A stretch of 10,379 nucleotides of DNA from Methanolobus sp. UBA118 (GTDB taxonomy: Archaea > Halobacteriota > Methanosarcinia > Methanosarcinales > Methanosarcinaceae), in contig DACO01000196.1 of NCBI GenBank assembly GCA_002508635.1, positions 1-10,379 on the forward strand. The letters run 5' to 3'. Both the position numbers and the translations under genes were made by a program. Under the pieces are notes generated by a model, which saw nothing but the letters and a program-made list of their open reading frames with translations, did not search any database and was not told where the DNA came from. Below, piece after piece: positions 6,818 through 10,379 of the stretch; position 1 is the stretch's first letter, and the number at the start of each line of letters is the position of its first letter.

Positions 6818-7543
6818 ATGCATTCCAAGGAATATTTTGTCCCGAAACTGATAGAAGCAGTTCTGAAATATGATGAAAATAAAGTAGAAGAAATTGCTCT
6901 TGATGCACTTAGTGCGGGAACAGATCCTGTCATCCTGGTAGAAGAAGGACTCAGTGTTGCCATGGAAAAGGTAGGAGAGATGTTCAGTAAAGGGAAGTTA
7001 TACCTTCCACATGTGATCGCAGCTTCAGAAGCAATGAATGCCGGGGTAAGGGCTCTTCTGCCAGCTTATGAAGAATATGTTCCAATGAGCGGATTCAAAG
7101 CTACTGTCATGATCGGGACCATTGAAGGGGATATTCATTCAATAGGAAAGGATATTGTTGCTGCCTCACTTCAGATCGCAGGCTACAGGGTAATTGATCT
7201 TGGGATCGATGTTCCTGTTGAAGAATTTACCGAGAAGGCAGTGGAGCTGTCTCCAGATATAGTTGCCACATCGGCTCTCATGAATATAACCATGGTAAAT
7301 CAGAAGGTACTGGAAGAAAAGTTAAAAGAGGCAGGTATCCGGGACAGGCTGAAAACGGTCGTCGGCGGTTCTCCTGTAAGTGATGAATGGGCTCTTGAGA
7401 TCGGGGCTGATATATACGGTGCCGATGCTGCCGATACTGTGGAAAAACTGAACGTTTTGTTTTGTTCTGCAAAAGAAAGCATATTCATTGAAGGCAGAGA
7501 AAAATATCGGGCAGTCCGAATCGGCGAATTTGCAAGCGGTTGA
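6818..7543 (+). CDS. Methyltransferase-type corrinoid protein (MtmC/MtbC/MttC-like)
   Basis: Proteins of this family carry the methyl group on a cobamide between a substrate-specific methyltransferase and a coenzyme M methylase. The 241-residue form has a helical cap domain (about residues 5-85; KLYLPHVIAASEAM is typical). The Rossmann-like cobalamin domain shows D105-x-H107-x-x-G110, with H107 the expected lower cobalt ligand, then TSALMNITM and VVGGSPVSDEWALEIGADIYG. About 25 residues follow the usual end, finishing in REKYRAVRIGEFASG. An in-frame GTG lies at 6806, but I chose the ATG at 6818. GTTGATC, close to the hemL ribosome site, sits three bases upstream of it, and this start gives the family's normal N-terminus. 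No methyltransferase gene lies beside it, so the substrate is unknown. A sensory or general cobalamin-binding role is also possible. Confidence 0.88.
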   Translation: MHSKEYFVPKLIEAVLKYDENKVEEIALDALSAGTDPVILVEEGLSVAMEKVGEMFSKGKLYLPHVIAASEAMNAGVRALLPAYEEYVPMSGFKATVMIGTIEGDIHSIGKDIVAASLQIAGYRVIDLGIDVPVEEFTEKAVELSPDIVATSALMNITMVNQKVLEEKLKEAGIRDRLKTVVGGSPVSDEWALEIGADIYGADAADTVEKLNVLFCSAKESIFIEGREKYRAVRIGEFASG

Positions 7544-7560
7544 GCCTACAAAAATGATAT

Positions 7561-7589
7561 AGGGGCAGAATTACCTTCAACTGCGCCTT
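7561..7589. terminator. Possible weak hairpin between convergent genes
   Basis: AGGGGCAG (7561-7568) can pair with CTGCGCCT (7582-7589) except for one mismatch, around a 13-base loop. It lies in the 67-base gap between the corrinoid gene and the membrane-protein gene. The downstream sequence is only moderately T-rich, so the terminator role is weakly supported. Confidence 0.25.
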
Positions 7590-7610
7590 TAGTATGTTTC
7601 ATTCGTGTTT

Positions 7611-8633
7611 TCAAGCTTTTTCTGCTCTGTCGAACATCGGTATCTCCATTTCCAGATACCAGTGCTGCATGAACGTGAGCATATGATATTTCAGGAAAAC
7701 TTTTCCGGGCATCTCTACGATTGATATTATGAATATCAAAAACAAGAGTTCCAGGAACAGAATTATGCCTGCCATACTCCATATAATAATACTCGGATCG
7801 GACAATACCGGCTCGAATATGTAGTATAATGCCAGATCGACTATTCCCAAAACGACCAAAAGAATTACAGTAACTATTATTGCTACTATTCCTACTGCTA
7901 TACCGACCGCTATTCTCAATACTGCTCTTCCTATCCAGTAGAGAATTATCTGTTTCCAGTCATTTTTGAATGTCCGCAATACCCTGGAAAATGCTGCAGA
8001 TATGCTTTTTGAATCGTACATTGACACGGGTATGGACAGGTTTATGAAAGAAGTCAATGCACCGGATATAACTGCTGCCATTACTATTGCTACAACCAGT
8101 AAAAGTAAAGAAAACATGAAGCCAATCCACGACTCACTTTCGGCAGTTCCTATCATCAGCAGAAATACGGGAAGCACCATTATTATTGCCAGGGCAATGA
8201 CTGCAGCTGCAACCAGAAGACGGAACATAAAGAGCCAGAAGCCTTTTCCTAGATAGTTGCGAAAATATTCCCGGAGCTTGACTTCGTTGCTGACCAAGGA
8301 ATCTACAAAAACATATTCCATAACATTCCTGATGTATGCGAACAAAATAAGAATTACTAGCAGAAGGATGATTGCTGTTACTATCAGACTGAAATATTGG
8401 TCTGATGTTACAAAATTAACAAAACTATCAAAGGCGGAAGAAAGCTCAGCATTCATCTCCGGATCGTCAAAAGATCCACCAGATCCCGTGCTGTTACTCA
8501 GGAACGGGCTCCCTGCTCCGAGGAATACTATTAATGCGAGTTTCATCCATTTCCAGAAATCAAATGGCTCAAGAAGGCTCTTTTTTGTTCTTTTAAAGGC
8601 ACTATCTACTGCGTCAACCACATACCAACTCAT
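7611..8633 (-). CDS. Multi-pass membrane protein of unknown function (DUF7544-like)
   Basis: The 340-residue protein is strongly hydrophobic, with about six membrane segments near residues 28-45, 80-101, 132-162, 169-198, 233-270 and 278-310. A short polar extracytoplasmic-looking loop rich in Ser, Gly and Asp (46-65) follows the first segment. The amphipathic N-terminus MSWYVVDAVDSAFKRTKKSLLEPF resembles a family of haloarchaeal and methanogen membrane proteins that I believe is DUF7544; that name is from memory and not checked. No catalytic motif or transporter signature is visible. The ATG is backed by the conserved N-terminus. There is no Shine-Dalgarno site, and a TATA-like element sits at leaderless distance. 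It is divergent from thiM, so shared control is possible, but a thiamin role is speculation. Confidence 0.8.
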   Translation of the reverse strand: MSWYVVDAVDSAFKRTKKSLLEPFDFWKWMKLALIVFLGAGSPFLSNSTGSGGSFDDPEMNAELSSAFDSFVNFVTSDQYFSLIVTAIILLLVILILFAYIRNVMEYVFVDSLVSNEVKLREYFRNYLGKGFWLFMFRLLVAAAVIALAIIMVLPVFLLMIGTAESESWIGFMFSLLLLVVAIVMAAVISGALTSFINLSIPVSMYDSKSISAAFSRVLRTFKNDWKQIILYWIGRAVLRIAVGIAVGIVAIIVTVILLVVLGIVDLALYYIFEPVLSDPSIIIWSMAGIILFLELLFLIFIISIVEMPGKVFLKYHMLTFMQHWYLEMEIPMFDRAEKA

Positions 8634-8654
8634 ATAAATAAATATACAATGTTT

Positions 8655-8663
8655 CTATATGAA
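8655..8663 (-). promoter_or_regulatory. Candidate TATA box giving a leaderless transcript for the membrane protein
   Basis: On the - strand TTCATATAG is centred at about 8659, 26 bases before the A of the ATG at 8633. With no Shine-Dalgarno site present, a leaderless mRNA is the simplest reading. Confidence 0.4.
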
Positions 8664-8708
8664 TTTATTGTTTTTGTATAATGGTTGGTTTACAGCGGAT
8701 AGTTTCTG

Positions 8709-8736
8709 GTTATAACAAAAACTTTTTATCGATAAA
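8709..8736. promoter_or_regulatory. Two short perfect palindromes in the divergent region
   Basis: GTTATAAC (8709-8716) and TTTATCGATAAA (8725-8736) are both perfectly self-complementary. Their centres are 18 bases apart, and the second is 29 bases from the centre of the larger palindrome at 8751-8768. They may be auxiliary operator sites; each alone could be chance. Confidence 0.3.
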
Positions 8737-8750
8737 CTACATGTCAGCCA

Positions 8751-8768
8751 CATTCACAATTGTGAATG
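8751..8768. promoter_or_regulatory. 18-bp perfect palindrome, candidate operator upstream of thiM
   Basis: CATTCACAATTGTGAATG is a perfect palindrome with no spacer, 132 bases before the thiM ATG and 117 bases before the start of the divergent membrane-protein gene. Such a site would suit a homodimeric helix-turn-helix regulator. Archaeal thiamin genes are known to be controlled by ThiR-type (HTH plus ThiN domain) regulators, so ThiR is one candidate, but the match to its motif was not checked. Confidence 0.5.
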
Positions 8769-8841
8769 ATCAATAATGTAGAACTCTTTGGCTTAATTAC
8801 CAATATGATAACCCGATTAGCAACCATTGTTAATAGGTGAG

Positions 8842-8854
8842 TTATTTATTAAAA
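8842..8854 (+). promoter_or_regulatory. Candidate TATA region for thiM
   Basis: TTATTTATTAAAA would place the transcription start around 8873, giving a leader of about 28 bases. An AGGAAG ribosome site at 8889-8894 precedes the ATG by six bases. The short leader has no room for a riboswitch. Confidence 0.4.
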
Positions 8855-8900
8855 AGGCCATTTTATCTTAATTAATAGTATAATCTACAGGAAGATTACA

Positions 8901-9686
8901 ATGGAAAAACCTCTTATAACTATCAGGGAAACAAAACCACTGGTTCATCATATCACTAACTGGGTAACGATATACGATTGTGCTAACATGACAAGAGCAT
9001 TCGGTGCACTACCTGTAATGGCTCATGCCCGGGAAGAAGCGGCGGATATGACAGGCATTGCGTCTGCTCTTGTGTTAAACATCGGAACCCTTACTTCTGA
9101 TCTGATAGGTGCTATGATAATTTCCGCAAAGGCCGCGAACGAAAAGAGCATACCTGTGGTACTTGATGCCGTGGGTGTTGGTGCCACTAAATTCCGTGAT
9201 GATATGGCTGCAAAGATACTGGATTCAGTCCATGTTGACGTTATCAAGGGTAATTACTCCGAAATTGCCAAACTGGCAGGTGAAGATGCTCAGACAAAAG
9301 GTGTTGAGGCAACCTCCATCGAAGCAGATCCGAAAAGAATCGCGAAGGAGTATGCAGACTCAAGGTCATGCGTGGTAGTCATGACCGGGAAAGAGGATAT
9401 TATCAGTGATGGTAAGAGGGGATTTATCGTGAAGAATGGTCACGATTCAATGGGTTCGATCGTCGGGACCGGCTGTATGGCAGCTTCTGTGATCGGAACT
9501 TTTGCCGCGGTCAATCCTGACTATTGTGATGCTGCAAAGGATGCATTGTGCTATTTCGGAATAGCCGGGGAACTGGCGGCAGAAAAATCCGGTGGTCCGG
9601 GCACTTTCAAGATGCATTTCTATGACGAGGTAGCCGGGCTTTCGGATGAGAATGCACAGTCAAAGCTGAATGTTGAGGAATACTGA
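8901..9686 (+). CDS. thiM: Hydroxyethylthiazole kinase
   Basis: ThiM phosphorylates 4-methyl-5-(2-hydroxyethyl)thiazole, a salvage step that provides the thiazole half of thiamin. The 261 residues match the family length. The N-terminal PLVHHITNWVTIYDCANMTRAFGALPVMAHAREEA block is diagnostic. It is followed by LVLNIGTL, VVLDAVGVGAT, IKGNYSEIAKLAG and VVMTGKEDIISDG. The GTGCM motif has the conserved active-site cysteine C192 after the glycine-rich anion hole (MGSIVGTGCMAAS). The ATG has an AGGAAG ribosome site. thiE follows in the same direction after 50 bases and would join the phosphorylated thiazole to the pyrimidine half, so the two form a functional pair. The upstream palindromes suggest regulation by thiamin status, although this is inferred. 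Confidence 0.97.
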   Translation: MEKPLITIRETKPLVHHITNWVTIYDCANMTRAFGALPVMAHAREEAADMTGIASALVLNIGTLTSDLIGAMIISAKAANEKSIPVVLDAVGVGATKFRDDMAAKILDSVHVDVIKGNYSEIAKLAGEDAQTKGVEATSIEADPKRIAKEYADSRSCVVVMTGKEDIISDGKRGFIVKNGHDSMGSIVGTGCMAASVIGTFAAVNPDYCDAAKDALCYFGIAGELAAEKSGGPGTFKMHFYDEVAGLSDENAQSKLNVEEY

Positions 9687-9708
9687 CCGTGTAAGATAGC
9701 CCCGGTCA
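9684..9708 (+). other. Small hairpin between thiM and thiE
   Basis: TGACCG, which includes the thiM stop codon, can pair with CGGTCA at 9703-9708 across a 13-base loop, followed by TTATTTCT. It could tune thiE expression or mark an mRNA processing site. The six-bp stem with a long loop is weak evidence. Confidence 0.25.
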
Positions 9709-9736
9709 TTATTTCTAACAAAAATGGAAGTCAGAA

Positions 9737-10379
9737 ATGAACACTAAAAGAATGTTGCTCGATCTGATCGATTTCTATCTTGTAACCGATTCCGGCCTAT
9801 CAAAAAAAGGAACCGTTTCGGATGTGGAATGTGCTGTTGCAGGAGGGTGCAGGATCGTCCAGTACAGGGAAAAAGCTGGAAATACGAAAGATATGATTAT
9901 TGAAGCGTCACAGATCAAAAAACTGTGTGGCAGTGAGGCGATATTTCTGGTGAATGACAGGGTCGATGTTGCTCTGGCGGTGGATGCCGACGGGGTTCAC
10001 ATAGGTCAGGATGATATGCCAATAGATATTGCAAGGCAGCTTCTGGGTCCGGATAAGATCATCGGCCTTACGGTCCATGATATTGATGAGGCTATCGAGG
10101 CCGAAAAGCAGGGGGCCGATTACGTTGGTCTGAGCCCCATCTTTGATACTTCCACCAAAAAAGATGCCGGGAATGGAATCGGTCCGGAAAGCATCAGGGC
10201 CGTTAAGGATGCTGTAAGCATTCCTGTTGTTGCCATCGGAGGAATCAATAAGGAGAACTGTGTGAGTGTGGTGCAGGGTGGTGCTGACAGTCTTGTAGCC
10301 ATCTCTGCGGTTGTGTGCAGTGAGGATGTGGAAAAGGAAACAAGAAGTTTTATTGATATTATCCGGAAAACAAAGCTGG
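9737..10379 (+). CDS. thiE: Thiamine-phosphate synthase, 3' end beyond the window
   Basis: The frame from the ATG at 9737 stays open to the window edge, giving 214 whole codons of a family that usually has about 210-220. Only the last few residues are probably missing. ThiE couples hydroxymethylpyrimidine diphosphate with thiazole phosphate to give thiamin phosphate. Diagnostic blocks are FYLVTDS near the start, Q42-Y-R44-E-K46 (the QxRxK substrate motif), VNDRVDVALAVDADGVHIGQDD (N73, D74 and Q91), IGLTVHD, the loop YVGLSPIFDTSTKKD and the phosphate-binding VVAIGGI. The loop reads GLSPIFDTSTKKD where many homologues have GxGPIFPTxTKxD. A GGAAG site at 9726-9730 supports this start; a second in-frame ATG at 9752 is possible. 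It is probably co-transcribed with thiM. Confidence 0.95.
   Translation, partial: MNTKRMLLDLIDFYLVTDSGLSKKGTVSDVECAVAGGCRIVQYREKAGNTKDMIIEASQIKKLCGSEAIFLVNDRVDVALAVDADGVHIGQDDMPIDIARQLLGPDKIIGLTVHDIDEAIEAEKQGADYVGLSPIFDTSTKKDAGNGIGPESIRAVKDAVSIPVVAIGGINKENCVSVVQGGADSLVAISAVVCSEDVEKETRSFIDIIRKTKL

Noticed and set aside
7966..8637. Two consecutive + strand open frames opposite the membrane protein gene
   Set aside because: The - strand frame encodes coherent membrane helices and a conserved N-terminus. The + strand products are Ser/Thr/Ile-rich shadows.
8680..8828. 8-bp inverted repeat AATGGTTG / CAACCATT flanking the thiM palindromes
   Set aside because: The arms are 133 bases apart and of a length expected by chance in a gap of this size.
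8769..8900. TPP riboswitch upstream of thiM
   Set aside because: No CTGAGA-type or other TPP aptamer core sequences were seen, and the predicted leader is too short to hold one.
1..10379. Mobile element, CRISPR, toxin-antitoxin or defence genes
   Set aside because: No transposase, integrase, terminal repeats, spaced repeats or defence-type domains were found. All confident genes are housekeeping or conserved archaeal families.

Overview
This window looks like chromosomal core DNA from a methanogenic euryarchaeon, most likely a methylotrophic member of the Methanosarcinales. The evidence is an archaeal ribosomal protein eS1 (S3Ae), Shine-Dalgarno sequences of the archaeal GGTGATCC/GGAGGATC type, AT-rich TATA-like promoter elements, a methylamine-type corrinoid protein, and the gene order hemB-hemL-hemC. 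No genus call is justified from sequence alone.

Region 1 (1-5397, all + strand) is one tightly packed gene run: hemB (3' part only), hemL, hemC, pyrD, pyrK, and a DUF523-DUF1722 (TudS/YbgA-like) fusion gene. Gaps are 8-15 bases, with a 1-base overlap at pyrD/pyrK. The hem genes take glutamate-1-semialdehyde to hydroxymethylbilane, the precursor of uroporphyrinogen III and so of F430, cobalamin, siroheme and heme. pyrD and pyrK encode an NAD-linked class 1B dihydroorotate dehydrogenase. The fusion protein carries the Fe-S/thiouracil-desulfidase-type motifs of DUF523, which suggests a pyrimidine link. A separate small zinc-ribbon gene follows (5469-5726) behind a 71-base gap containing an inverted repeat.

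Region 2 (5727-6445) has a strong hairpin between convergent genes, then the eS1 gene on the - strand, which starts with TTG. A 372-base divergent intergenic region (6446-6817) carries back-to-back promoters. It leads into an orphan methyltransferase-type corrinoid protein on the + strand with no methyltransferase gene beside it.

Region 3 (7611-10379) holds a multi-pass membrane protein on the - strand. Diverging from it across a 267-base gap is the thiamin salvage/synthesis pair thiM-thiE; thiE runs off the right edge. The gap contains an 18-bp perfect palindrome and two shorter palindromes, a good candidate operator region.

No mobile element, CRISPR array, tRNA or rRNA was seen. The points most worth a second look are the TudS-YbgA fusion in a pyrimidine gene run, the palindrome cluster upstream of thiM, and the orphan corrinoid protein with a C-terminal tail.
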